Source: Mycobacterium sp. IS-836 | Lineage (GTDB): Bacteria > Actinomycetota > Actinomycetes > Mycobacteriales > Mycobacteriaceae | Length of the DNA: 64,000 nt | NCBI RefSeq assembly: GCF_001954275.1 | Contig: NZ_MBEU01000037.1 | Coordinates: 1-64,000, forward strand | Direction: 5' to 3' | In this document: positions 30,853 through 40,796 of the stretch, piece after piece | Layout: every line of letters begins with the position of its first letter | How positions within the stretch are numbered: position 1 is the stretch's first letter | Translations under genes and position numbers: made by a program | The notes under the pieces: generated by a model | What the model saw: only the letters and a program-made list of their open reading frames with translations | The model's database searches: none | What the model was told of the DNA's origin: nothing

Positions 30853-31727
30853 CCGAATGTGAACGGACGGAAGCTGCCGTCCAGGACCTCGCTGTGGCCG
30901 ATCGTGCGCCCGGTAACCTCGCGCGGGTCCACCAGCGCCAACTGCACTGCGGCCCGGGCGAATTCGTCCGCAGGGGCGGTATCGACAAACTCGCGAGCAT
31001 AATACGCCAGGCCCGGGGTAAGAATCGGCTTCGACGGCGCTAACGCGTTGACCGCGATGTTGTGGTCGGCAAGATCGAACGCCGCGCACTGGGTGAGGTG
31101 CTCGAGCGCGGCCTTGGACCCGCCGTATCCCGGCAGCACTCCGCCGCTGCGGTCGGCGTAGGGGCCGTCGCCGGGCATCCGGGACGCGACCGACGTGATG
31201 TTGACGATCGAGCCGCCACCCGCGTCGATCATGTCCGGGCACACCAACTGCATCAGCTCGTAGGCGGCAAAGACTGCGATCTCGAAGTGCCGCCGAAACG
31301 CGTGCAGGGGTGTGCTGACGAAACCCGGCCAGTCGGGCTTTGCGCCGGCAGATGCGGGCTTTGCGGACTGGGCCGGCGGCTTGGGGCGCCCTCGTCCCCC
31401 AGGCGGCCGGCCGGGGGCGGTGAAGGCGGCGTTGTTGACCAGAATTGTGATGGGGCCCAGTGCTTCTCGTGCCGCATCCACCAACCGGGCGATGTCGTCG
31501 CGGTCGGTCAGATCGGCACGCACGGCCACCGCGTGTCCGCCGGTCGCCTCGACCTCGGCGACGGTCTCACCGATGGTTCCCGGCAACCGGTCGTCCCACA
31601 CCTGCTCGGTGCGCCCGGCGACGGCCACCGCCGCGCCGTCGGCCGCGAGCGCCAGCGCGATCGCCCGGCCCAGGCCGCGGCTGCCGCCGGTGACGATCGC
31701 GGCCCGGCCCGCAAGCCGGCCCGTCAT
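30849..31727 (-). CDS. Short-chain dehydrogenase/reductase with a Pro-rich insertion
   Basis: The 292-residue product is a classical SDR: the cofactor motif TGGSRGLG lies near residue 12, LVNNAAF is present, and the active-site pair is YGGSK. Between NNAA and the next helix there is an insertion of roughly 30 residues rich in Pro, Gly, Lys and Ala (from PGRPPGG to PDWPG) not usual in the family. The ATG at 31727 overlaps the upstream TetR gene by 4 bp. Cofactor and substrate are not evident. Confidence 0.85.
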   Translation of the reverse strand: MTGRLAGRAAIVTGGSRGLGRAIALALAADGAAVAVAGRTEQVWDDRLPGTIGETVAEVEATGGHAVAVRADLTDRDDIARLVDAAREALGPITILVNNAAFTAPGRPPGGRGRPKPPAQSAKPASAGAKPDWPGFVSTPLHAFRRHFEIAVFAAYELMQLVCPDMIDAGGGSIVNITSVASRMPGDGPYADRSGGVLPGYGGSKAALEHLTQCAAFDLADHNIAVNALAPSKPILTPGLAYYAREFVDTAPADEFARAAVQLALVDPREVTGRTIGHSEVLDGSFRPFTFG

Positions 31728-32326
31728 CCCGTTACCCCGTGCACGACGATCGCGGTCGTTTGATCCACCCACGCATCGTCCAGTTTTTCGTCCGGGCGTA
31801 ACAGCATCCGCAGCATCGTCGCTCCCCCAATCAGCTCGATCAACCGATCCGGATCCACCTCGGAGTGCGCCTCGCCGCGGTCGACGGCCTCGCGAAGGCG
31901 CACCCGGACCGCGATGAACAGGTCGGTGAATCGCGACATCACCCTCGCGTTGAGATCGGGATCGGCCGTCATGTCGGCCACCAACCCGGGCAACGCGGCC
32001 CGCACCACCGGCGTGGTGAACACATCGCGGGTCGCCGCGATCATCATCCGGACGTCGGCGGCGATGTCACCGGCCGGGGACTCCAGCGCGGTCGGTGCCG
32101 TCGGAAAAGCCGCCTCGTGCACCAGCTCTGCCTTGCTCGACCACCGGCGATACAGCGCCGATTTCGTGGTGCCTGCGCGCTCGGCCACCGCGGCCAGGCT
32201 GAGGTTCGAATAGCCGATCTCCACAAGCAGTTCCGCGGTCGCCGACAGGATCGCCGAGTCGATGCGCGGGTCCCGGGGCCGGCCGGCGCCCGGGGCCTTG
32301 TCAAGGTAGGACGGGTCTGCTTTCAT
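31724..32326 (-). CDS. TetR family regulator (Rv3167c-like)
   Basis: The product is 200 residues from ATG 32326, with an N-terminal helix-turn-helix (ELLVEIGYSNLSLAAVAERA, then TTKSALYRRWSSKAELV). A longer reading to 32386 would overlap the divergent gene, so I prefer the later start. It is divergent from the APH-like gene with a 50-bp gap that should hold the operator for both directions. Its gene neighbour on the 3' side is the SDR, probably co-transcribed. It corresponds by position to Rv3167c. Confidence 0.86.
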   Translation of the reverse strand: MKADPSYLDKAPGAGRPRDPRIDSAILSATAELLVEIGYSNLSLAAVAERAGTTKSALYRRWSSKAELVHEAAFPTAPTALESPAGDIAADVRMMIAATRDVFTTPVVRAALPGLVADMTADPDLNARVMSRFTDLFIAVRVRLREAVDRGEAHSEVDPDRLIELIGGATMLRMLLRPDEKLDDAWVDQTTAIVVHGVTG

Positions 32327-33548
<1,222 letters not shown>

Positions 33549-33549
<1 letters not shown>

Positions 33550-34664
33550 TGCTTGGCCCGCTTGACGAGTTCCCGGTACATCAAATTCCACAACCGATCG
33601 CATGGCCGGGTTCCTCGGACCGCAACTTCTACGACCGTTCCTACTTCAACGCCCACGACCGCACCGGGGACATCTTCGTGATCAGCGGCATCGGCTACTA
33701 CCCCAACCTCGGGGTCAAGGACGCGTTCTTTCTCGTCAGGCGTGGCGACACGCAGACCGCGGTGCACCTGTCCGACGCCATTGACCAGGACCGGCTCAAC
33801 CAGAACGTCAACGGCTACCGGATCGAGGTGATCGAGCCGCTGCACAAACTCCGGCTGGTCCTCGACGAAACCGAAGGAATCGCAGCCGATCTCACCTGGG
33901 AAGGCCTGTTCGACGTCGTCCAGGAACAGCCGCACCTGATGCGGTCCGGCAACCGGGTGACCCTGGACGCGCAGCGCTTCGCCCAGCTCGGCTCCTGGAG
34001 CGGCCGCATCGCCATCGACGGGCAGGAGATCGCCGTCGACTCCGCGACCTGGCTCGGCAGCCGCGATCGGTCCTGGGGCATCCGGCCGATTGGCGAACCC
34101 GAGCCGGCAGGCCGGCCCGCCGACCCGCCATTCGAGGGCATGTGGTGGCTCTACGTGCCGATGGCCTTCGACGAGTTCGCGATCGTGCTGATCATCCAGG
34201 AGGAGCCCGACGGGTTCCGTTCGCTCAACGACTGCACCCGGGTTTGGCGCGACGGCAGGGTCGAACAGCTGGGCTGGCCGCGGGTCAAGATTCACTACCG
34301 CTCCGGTACCCGCATCCCGACCGGCGCCACCATCGACGCGACCGCCCCCGACGGCACCCCTGTCCACTTCGACGTGGAGTCCAAGCTGCCGGTGCCCATC
34401 CACGTGGGCGGCGGATACGGCGGCGATTCGGACTGGCTGCACGGCATGTGGAAAGGCGAAAAGTTCGTCGAACGCCTGACGTACGACATGACCGACCCGG
34501 CGATCATCGGGCGCTCCGGCTTTGGCGTGATCGACCATGTCGGGCGTGCGCTGTGCCGCGACGGCGACGGCGAACCGGTCGAAGGCTGGGGCCTCTACGA
34601 GCACGGCGCGCTGGGCCGCCACGACCCGTCGGGCTTCAAGGACTGGTTAACGGTGGCGCCCTAG
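33549..34664 (+). CDS. Conserved protein of the Rv3169 type
   Basis: The 371-residue cytoplasmic protein is co-transcribed with the APH-like gene (one-base overlap). It has no signal peptide and no transmembrane helix. The sequence is rich in beta-strand and Trp motifs (TWLGSRDRSWGIRP, GMWWLYVPM), consistent with the two-lobed lipocalin-like fold of the AttH / carotenoid-hydratase group (DUF7064/7065-like). The gene pair is conserved in M. tuberculosis (Rv3168-Rv3169). Biochemical function is unknown. The TAG stop opens a 13-bp repeat array. Confidence 0.78.
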
Positions 34665-34713
34665 GTCTTTCGGCTAGGTCTTTCGGCTAGGTCTTTCGGC
34701 TAAGTCTTTCGGC
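34662..34713. repeat. Four copies of a 13-bp tandem repeat
   Basis: The unit TAGGTCTTTCGGC occurs three times perfectly and a fourth time as TAAGTCTTTCGGC, head to tail. The first unit contains the stop codon of the Rv3169-like gene, and the array fills the gap to the convergent gene. Near-perfect copies imply recent expansion. Confidence 0.93.
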
Positions 34714-34722
34714 TAAGCCCGC

Positions 34723-35295
34723 CTAGCTGGGCCGCTCGAAAGTTTGCAAACTGGTCCGGAAGCGTTCGGCGCCGACCGGGTTCGAGATTTCGATGACGAA
34801 GTCCGGCAGCGCGTTGGCGGTGGGTTTCCCGTCGGGACCGGCCGCGCCCGGCTCCGCATTCCACTCGATCAGGTGCACGTGAACCGCGTAGCGGCCGGGG
34901 GGCAGCGGGAGCGCCAAGAAGTCACCGTCGTCCCACCCGACAGCCTCCAGCCCGCCCAAGCGCGCAGAGCCCCGGCTGACGAACAAGTACGGCTCGGAGG
35001 AGACCAGGCGATATCGCTGCTCGCGGTCGGTCAACCCGGGCCGGGTCCGACCACCCCGCACCGCGAACTGGAACGCCCCGTCGCCCCCGATGTAGATCGG
35101 CACGAACGCGCCCGCCTCGATGTGCCGCAGCAGCGCCGCATCCTCGGATACCTCGTCCTCCCAGCTTTCGAAGTCCGTGATGGCGCCGAAGCGCTCCGGT
35201 TGCCAGATCGCGAACATCCCGGCGTCCGTACGCACCGGTTCGGATAACTCCCACTCAGCAACCATGTCCGCGACCATGTCAAAAGCCAACGTCAA
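34723..35295 (-). CDS. Hypothetical protein
   Basis: The 190-residue soluble protein is acidic, with beta-strand-like stretches (GGDGAFQFAVRGG, GRYAVHVHLIEWNAEPG) and no domain I recognise. ATG 35277 (MVADMVAEW) is an alternative start. It is divergent from the amine oxidase gene and convergent with the Rv3169-like gene. No signal peptide, membrane segment or catalytic motif is visible. Confidence 0.65.
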   Translation of the reverse strand: MTLAFDMVADMVAEWELSEPVRTDAGMFAIWQPERFGAITDFESWEDEVSEDAALLRHIEAGAFVPIYIGGDGAFQFAVRGGRTRPGLTDREQRYRLVSSEPYLFVSRGSARLGGLEAVGWDDGDFLALPLPPGRYAVHVHLIEWNAEPGAAGPDGKPTANALPDFVIEISNPVGAERFRTSLQTFERPS

Positions 35296-35417
35296 GTCAT
35301 TTCACGGCTTTTAATGCACCTGCTCAACCGTTGTCGTCACCCCGGACGACGACCCGGAAAGACCGGGCAATCCAGAATTATGCTACGAACGCGTCAAAAT
35401 GCGGTTGACTAGAGTCC

Positions 35418-36767
35418 GTGACCGACCCTCCCCGGATTGTCGACGTCGTCGTGGTAGGGGCTGGCTTTGCCGGGTTGACCGCGGCGCGGGAGCTGGCGCG
35501 ACAGGGTCATGATGTGCTGGTCTTCGAGGGCCGCGACCGGGTCGGCGGCCGTTCGTTCACCGGCAGCGTCGCGGGATTGCCCGCCGATCTGGGCGGCACG
35601 TTCGTCGGCCCGACCCAGGACGCGGTACTGGCGCTGGCGGCCGAGCTCGACGTCGCGACCGCGCCGACACACCACGATGGCAAGAACGTGATCCACTGGC
35701 GCGGCTGGGCGCGTTCGTACCGCGGCACCATCCCCAAGCTCTCACTGACCGGGCTGATCGACATCGGCAGGCTGCGTTGGCAATTCGACAGAATTGCGCG
35801 CAGCATCCCGCTGGCAGCACCGTGGGACGCGCGCCGCGCCCGCGAGCTCGACGACCTCTCGCTCGGCGAGTGGCTGCGCGCGATGCGCGCCACCGCCTCG
35901 TCCCGCGACCTGCTCGCCATCATGGCGCGGGTGACGTGGGGGTGCGAACCCGACGACGTATCGATGTTGCACGCCGCCCGCTACACGCACGCCGCCGGCG
36001 GCCTGGACCGGCTGCTCGACGTCGAAAACGGTGCGCAGCAGGATCGTTTCCCGGGCGGCACCCAGCAGATCGCCGAGGCGGCGGCCGCCGAACTGGGCGA
36101 CCGGGTAATGCTCAACGCGCCGGTGCGCCGGATCGAAAGACACGGTGCGGGCGTGACGGTGTCCTCCGATCGCGGCCAGACCGAGGGCGGGTTCGTCATC
36201 GTCGCCATCCCCCCGGCCCATCGCGCATCTATCGAATTCGCTCCCCCGCTGCCGCCCGAGTACACCGAGCTGGCCAAGAATTGGCCGCAGGGCCGGCTCA
36301 GCAAGGCTTACGCGGCCTACTCCACGCCGTTCTGGCGGGACGACGGCTTCTCGGGCCAGGCGCTGTCCGACAAGGGCCCGGTGTTCATCACTTTCGACGT
36401 CAGCCCGCACGCCGACGGGCCCGGCATCTTGATGGGGTTCGTCGACGCCCGCGCATTCGACTCGCTACCCACCGACCAACGCCGCCGCGATGCGTTGCGC
36501 TGCTTCGCCAGCCTGTTCGGGGAAGAGGCGCTCAAACCGCTCGACTATGTCGATCACCGTTGGGGCGCAGAGGATTTCGCACCCGGCGGCCCCACTGCGG
36601 CCGTGCCACCCGGGTCGTGGACGCGATACGGTCCGTGGTTGCGCGAGCCCGTCGGTCCCATTCACTGGGCCGGCACCGAGACCGCGGACGAGTGGACGGG
36701 GTATCTCGACGGCGCCGTCCGGTCGGGCCAGCGGGCGGCCGCGGAGATCGCCGCCCTCCTGTTATGA
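35418..36767 (+). CDS. aofH: Flavin-containing monoamine oxidase
   Basis: The 449-residue flavoprotein starts at GTG 35418. The N-terminal FAD-binding Rossmann motif is [19 protein letters not shown] followed by EGRDRVGGR. The C-terminal FAD signature [19 protein letters not shown] is intact. It oxidatively deaminates primary amines to aldehydes with H2O2 production. There is no signal peptide, so it should be cytoplasmic. It matches AofH (Rv3170) in length and position. The 3' end overlaps the convergent hydrolase by 6 bp. Confidence 0.92.
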   Translation: MTDPPRIVDVVVVGAGFAGLTAARELARQGHDVLVFEGRDRVGGRSFTGSVAGLPADLGGTFVGPTQDAVLALAAELDVATAPTHHDGKNVIHWRGWARSYRGTIPKLSLTGLIDIGRLRWQFDRIARSIPLAAPWDARRARELDDLSLGEWLRAMRATASSRDLLAIMARVTWGCEPDDVSMLHAARYTHAAGGLDRLLDVENGAQQDRFPGGTQQIAEAAAAELGDRVMLNAPVRRIERHGAGVTVSSDRGQTEGGFVIVAIPPAHRASIEFAPPLPPEYTELAKNWPQGRLSKAYAAYSTPFWRDDGFSGQALSDKGPVFITFDVSPHADGPGILMGFVDARAFDSLPTDQRRRDALRCFASLFGEEALKPLDYVDHRWGAEDFAPGGPTAAVPPGSWTRYGPWLREPVGPIHWAGTETADEWTGYLDGAVRSGQRAAAEIAALLL

Positions 36768-37751
36768 GCTGAGCTGTACCTCGCGGGCCGGCAGCCTGTG
36801 GGTCACGGATTCGGCCAGTGTTCGCAGCTGTCCGTTCACCTCGTGAGGGTGTTCCAGCATCGAGCAGTGTCCGCCCGGCAGCTCGACAAGTCCGACGATG
36901 TTGGGCGCGGTGCGCGCGATCCTGCGGGACTGACCGATCGGCGTCAGACGATCGCGTTCGCTGCCGATGACCAACGTCGGCACCGTCAAACCGTCCAACT
37001 CGAGGTAGCGCGAACCCAGGGCATCCACGAGCATCTTCGCGCAGCCGCCGCGCCCCGCCGGTGATGTCCGAGCGAACAGCTCGTAGATGAGCCGCGCAGC
37101 GCTCGGGTCGGCGTCCCTGCCGACCGCCAGCATCGCAACCAGGTAGCGACTCGCGAACCGGGCCGCGGTGGGCACCGCAAACCCGCCGAACGCGCCGATC
37201 AATCCGCGCGCGGCCATGACGCGGGCCTCCGAAAATCCACGCAGTTCCCTGGGGACCGACATCAGCTTCACTTCGCGCACCAGGTCCCCGGTGGTGGTGT
37301 TGATCAGCGCGACCGCGTCGGCGCGCTGGCGAACCCTGTCGCGGTAGTGCGCCGACCAGGCGGCGATGGTGATGCCACCCATCGAGTGCCCCGCCAGCAC
37401 CGCACGCTCGTGCGGCGCCAACGTCGCCTCCAGCACCGAATTCAGGTCGGACGCAAGGTGTTCGAGGCTATAGCCGCCGCGCCCCTTACCCTTGGGGACA
37501 CCGCTGCGGCCGTGGCCGCGATGGTCGAAGGCAATCACCCGATAGTCGGAGGCGAGGTCGGCGATCTGATATGTCCACGCGCGGATCGCGCAGGTGATGC
37601 CGTGCGTCAGAACAATCGGATAGCCGTCGGGCGGCCCGAAGACCTCCGTGTGAAGCGGGGTGCCGTCGGCCCCGCGGACCGTCAGAGTGCGGCTCGGGGG
37701 CAGTGCATCAGGCAGCCGGTGAATCGCGCTTGTCGCTTGTCGAGCACTCAT
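36762..37751 (-). CDS. hpx: Alpha/beta hydrolase (Hpx-like, Rv3171c position)
   Basis: The 329-residue hydrolase begins at ATG 37751 (an in-frame start at 37772 is possible). It has HG near the oxyanion hole ([12 protein letters not shown]), the nucleophile elbow GHSMGG, a catalytic acid in GSERDRLTP and the final His in [11 protein letters not shown]. tuberculosis Hpx is described as a possible non-haem haloperoxidase, but the motifs equally fit an esterase or lipase. It is convergent with aofH and divergent from the second amine oxidase. Confidence 0.83.
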   Translation of the reverse strand: MSARQATSAIHRLPDALPPSRTLTVRGADGTPLHTEVFGPPDGYPIVLTHGITCAIRAWTYQIADLASDYRVIAFDHRGHGRSGVPKGKGRGGYSLEHLASDLNSVLEATLAPHERAVLAGHSMGGITIAAWSAHYRDRVRQRADAVALINTTTGDLVREVKLMSVPRELRGFSEARVMAARGLIGAFGGFAVPTAARFASRYLVAMLAVGRDADPSAARLIYELFARTSPAGRGGCAKMLVDALGSRYLELDGLTVPTLVIGSERDRLTPIGQSRRIARTAPNIVGLVELPGGHCSMLEHPHEVNGQLRTLAESVTHRLPAREVQLSS

Positions 37752-37920
37752 CGCTGCTCCCCCCTCGAACACGGCCCCGTTGCCGCACCCTGGATGTGAC
37801 CGAGTTTACGTGGAATCAACGAGGGACTGGCCGGAATCGGCCAAATGCATCCCGGAAATTTCGGACGCCCGTCCAACAATCATCCAGCTAAGTCCGGCCG
37901 GGTGTGAGACGCTGACCAAC

Positions 37921-39279
37921 GTGTCCCCGATGTCGCGTCGGGAGTTTTTCGCGGCCACGACGAGCGTGGTCGGGGGGACGCTGGTGGCCGCCTGCGCGTC
38001 GGATCCCCCATCGCCACCGGACACCAGATCGGTCCTCATCGTCGGCGCGGGGATGGCGGGTTTATCCGCCGCACGCAGCCTCGCCGACGCGGGGTGGCCG
38101 GTGCGCCTGATCGAAGCCCGCGATCGCATCGGCGGCAGGGTGTACACCAACCGCGATTGGGGCGCTCCGCTCGAGATGGGCGCGTCCTGGATCCACGGCA
38201 CGACGAACAACCCGCTGACGGACCTGGCACGGCGGGCGCAGGCACGGCATGTTCCGACCGACTATCACGGGTGGACGAAGCTCGCGGTTGACCCGCGGCT
38301 GCCGTCGCTGGACTACCACCCACGGCACTGGCGCACGTTCGTCGACCAGGCCCGCGACGACGCCGACGGCGGCAGTCTCGGCGCCGCGGTCCACGCCGCT
38401 GCCACCGACGCCGAACTTTCCGAGTCCGACCGCGCCCAGTTGGCATTTTTCGTCGCCACCGAGATCGAGGACGAGTACGCGGCCGGCGCGGATCAGCTGT
38501 CCGCCAAGACATTTGACAAGGGCGATTACTGCGGCGGCGACCAGGACGTGATCACAACCGGGTACGACGCCCTGCCGCGGCTCCTGGCCGAGGGGCTGCA
38601 GATCGTGCTGAATAGCCCGGTAACCGCGATCGCGCGACGAGACCGCTCCGTCGTGGTGCGCACGAAAGACCGCTCCTTCGAGGGACCCGCCGCGATCGTG
38701 ACGGTTCCGCTTGGTGTGCTGAAATCCGGTGCCATCGCCTTCGATCCGCCCCTTCCGGACGGACACGCCCACGCGATTGACGCGCTCGGCTTCGGCGTGC
38801 TGTCCAAGAGCTACTTCCGCTTCAGCCGGCGCACCTGGGACGCGGAGAACGCCTTCTACCTGTACCTCGGACACGAGCCCGGCGCGTGGTCGCAATGGTT
38901 CACCTTGCCGGGCGCCTCGGGTCCGATTGTGTTGGCGTTCAACGCCGGTGACCGCGGCCGCGCGGTGGAGTCGTCCTCCCCGAGGGATCTCATGGCCGGC
39001 GCGCTGCCCATTGCGCGGCAGCTGTTCGGCGACGACATCGCGCCCGTCGAGGTCGCGACGTCGACGTGGACCACCGACCCCTACGCCCGCGGCGCCTATT
39101 CATTCCACGCACCCGGCTCCGGCCTCGACGACCGGCGGCAGCTGCAGCAGCCGATCGACGACCGGCTCTATCTCGCGGGCGAGGCCGTCGGCGTCGACAA
39201 TCCGGCGACCGTGACCGGCGCCGTGCTCAGCGGCCGCTACGCCGCCGGCCAATTGATGCGACGGGTAAGGGTCGGGTAA
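37921..39279 (+). CDS. Predicted Tat-exported lipoprotein flavin amine oxidase
   Basis: The 452-residue protein starts at GTG 37921 (ATG 37930 is also possible). The N-terminus carries a twin-arginine motif SRREFF, a short hydrophobic stretch and a lipobox LVAAC, so the folded flavoprotein should be exported by Tat and lipidated. After that comes FAD motif VGAGMAGLSAARSLADAG, EARDRIGGRVYT, and the C-terminal LYLAGEAVGVDNPATVTGAVLSGRYA. It is a paralogue of the cytoplasmic amine oxidase 1.1 kb upstream. A small membrane protein follows after 4 bp. Confidence 0.87.
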   Translation: MSPMSRREFFAATTSVVGGTLVAACASDPPSPPDTRSVLIVGAGMAGLSAARSLADAGWPVRLIEARDRIGGRVYTNRDWGAPLEMGASWIHGTTNNPLTDLARRAQARHVPTDYHGWTKLAVDPRLPSLDYHPRHWRTFVDQARDDADGGSLGAAVHAAATDAELSESDRAQLAFFVATEIEDEYAAGADQLSAKTFDKGDYCGGDQDVITTGYDALPRLLAEGLQIVLNSPVTAIARRDRSVVVRTKDRSFEGPAAIVTVPLGVLKSGAIAFDPPLPDGHAHAIDALGFGVLSKSYFRFSRRTWDAENAFYLYLGHEPGAWSQWFTLPGASGPIVLAFNAGDRGRAVESSSPRDLMAGALPIARQLFGDDIAPVEVATSTWTTDPYARGAYSFHAPGSGLDDRRQLQQPIDDRLYLAGEAVGVDNPATVTGAVLSGRYAAGQLMRRVRVG

Positions 39280-39283
39280 AGGT

Positions 39284-39631
39284 GTGAATGTGACGGCTCC
39301 GAAGGGGCGTTCGACGGCCGACGTCGTGGCGACTGTGATCATGTTGACGGTCGCGGCAACGACGGCGTCGCTTTCCCTACTTATCTCGTTCTTTTTCGCA
39401 ATGGCGACCGACGCGTGTGGAGACAACTGCAACACCGCGGCGCTCGATTGGGTCTACCCCGTGACGTGGGGTGGTATCGCGATCGGCGCGATAGTCGCGA
39501 TCGCGGGCGTCGCCGTCGCGGCCAACCGCGGCCGGGTCATGTGGGTATGGCCGACGATCGCCGTGGCGCTGATCGTCGTCACCTTCGTCATCGGAGGGGA
39601 GTTAGCCAACTCGGTCAACCCGCATCACTAA
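39284..39631 (+). CDS. Small membrane protein with three predicted helices
   Basis: The 115-residue product, GTG start, has hydrophobic segments at about residues 14-40, 57-79 and 86-103. A Cys pair (DACGDNC) in the first loop could form an extracytoplasmic disulphide. It begins 4 bp after the amine oxidase stop and is probably co-transcribed. Function is not recognised. Confidence 0.7.
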   Translation: MNVTAPKGRSTADVVATVIMLTVAATTASLSLLISFFFAMATDACGDNCNTAALDWVYPVTWGGIAIGAIVAIAGVAVAANRGRVMWVWPTIAVALIVVTFVIGGELANSVNPHH

Positions 39632-39668
39632 TGGCCGAGTCGGCGAGTGCCACAGCAGAATTCGCGGG

Positions 39669-40133
39669 CTAACGCTCCAGGGCCCTCGCGCAGGCGTTGA
39701 GGATCGCAAGGAAGCTGGAACGCAGCAGCCGAAGGCTGATGGCCTCGAGCACCTTGCCGCCGGCCACCGCCGGATGGGTGTAGTTAGTCAGCCAGTCGAC
39801 GTCAGTGCCGCCACCCGAAGACGTGCCCGAAGACGCGCCCGAAGGCGTGAACGTCAGGGTCCCGCCCTCGTGGTCGAACGGCGGGAAGGACCGGACGATG
39901 AGGTAGGAGTAGCTGTGCGGCCGATCGTAGGCCGTGATTTCTTCGCGAAACCACGTGCCAAGCCCGACCACCTCGCGCACCGCACCCGCGCCGGGCGCCG
40001 CGGAGTCCTTCGCGTAACCGGCCTTGAGGACCAGCGGAGCGGCCGCCAGGTTGGCCGGGTCGGCCAACCAGTCGAAGACCTGGTCCACCGGCGCGGCGAT
40101 CGTCCGCTCCAAATGAATCTCGACCATGACCAC
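39669..40133 (-). CDS. SRPBCC (START-like) family protein
   Basis: The 154-residue product has the SRPBCC opening VEIHLERTIAAPVDQVFDWLADPANL and the C-terminal amphipathic helix region. The family binds hydrophobic ligands in a helix-grip cavity. A Ser/Gly-rich loop (SGASSGTSSGGG) in the middle results from a 12-bp DNA repeat and looks like an insertion in a surface loop. ATG 40127 is an alternative start. No partner gene is evident. Confidence 0.8.
   Translation of the reverse strand: MVMVEIHLERTIAAPVDQVFDWLADPANLAAAPLVLKAGYAKDSAAPGAGAVREVVGLGTWFREEITAYDRPHSYSYLIVRSFPPFDHEGGTLTFTPSGASSGTSSGGGTDVDWLTNYTHPAVAGGKVLEAISLRLLRSSFLAILNACARALER
39814..39849. repeat. 12-bp tandem repeat inside the SRPBCC gene
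   Basis: Three in-frame 12-bp units (CCCGAAGACGTG, CCCGAAGACGCG, CCCGAAGGCGTG) encode on the minus strand the Ser-Gly-rich loop of the SRPBCC protein. Confidence 0.8.
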
Positions 40134-40204
40134 ATGCTAGACGCCATTCGACCCGTGCTGGCGAGGGGGTCTGGCGTAAAGCTTTGCTTACGAGGGTTTT
40201 TCGT

Positions 40205-40609
40205 TCAAGTGTGCTGCGATTCTTCGACGAGCTGCAGGGCTTCGGGAACCGAATCGACGAGAGGCAAGCCGTGGTCGGCCACGACTCGGGTGAGCCGACG
40301 CAGCGTCGGACCGCCGACCATGTCGCACCGCAACCTGGCTTCTTGGTTTTCGTGATTGAGGATGATCAGCGCGCGAAGGCCGGCTACATCGAGAAACTCG
40401 AGGAGACGCAAATCAAGGATCAGAGGAACGTCCGGCCGCTCAATGCGGCGGATCGCCCGGGATACCAAGTCCGCGTTCGACGCGTCGATTTCGCCGCCGA
40501 CGCGTACGACCGTCGCCGGGCCCCGCTCTTGAACACACAGTTGTGCCCCGGCACAGTCGATCAGCTCTGGTCTGTGGAGATCCGGTGCGGAGAAGACAAA
40601 GGCAGCCAT
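40205..40609 (-). CDS. STAS-domain protein lacking the phosphorylatable Ser
   Basis: The 134-residue product is a single STAS domain of the anti-anti-sigma type: CVQERGPATVVRVGGEIDASNADLV, then LILDLRLLEFLDVAGLRALI. In active antagonists such as SpoIIAA the loop reads D-S-S-G, with the second Ser phosphorylated. Here it is D-V-A-G (residues 74-77), so no Ser is available. It may be a permanently 'dephosphorylated-like' antagonist or a scaffold. Context nearby includes the STAS-HATPase protein at 46239. Confidence 0.83.
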   Translation of the reverse strand: MAAFVFSAPDLHRPELIDCAGAQLCVQERGPATVVRVGGEIDASNADLVSRAIRRIERPDVPLILDLRLLEFLDVAGLRALIILNHENQEARLRCDMVGGPTLRRLTRVVADHGLPLVDSVPEALQLVEESQHT

Positions 40610-40796
40610 GTGATTGCGCCCATCTAGGGTGGTGACGATAGCCCCGGGTGAACGGGGGCTGTGGACTCAACCTGAGGTAAAGCGTACGCCCGCGGCCGCA
40701 CCGAGCGATGCCGAACCAGGCCGCGCAATTCGACGGCCGGGTGCGAACACCCTGCCGCACAGGCTATTCCGGGCTTGTTCGGCCTGCCCGAGCAGC

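Noticed and set aside
34662..34713. 13-bp repeats as a CRISPR array
   Set aside because: The units are contiguous, without spacers, and no cas gene is present.
37804..37827. GTTT-N15-GGGAC as a SigF promoter of the exported amine oxidase
   Set aside because: The -10 differs from GGGTA at two positions, and the implied leader would be about 90 bases; too weak to list.
40640..40660. AGCCCC / GGGGCT hairpin upstream of the STAS gene as a terminator
   Set aside because: Only a 6-bp stem, with no T-tract, and over 100 bp from the stop of the AraC gene.
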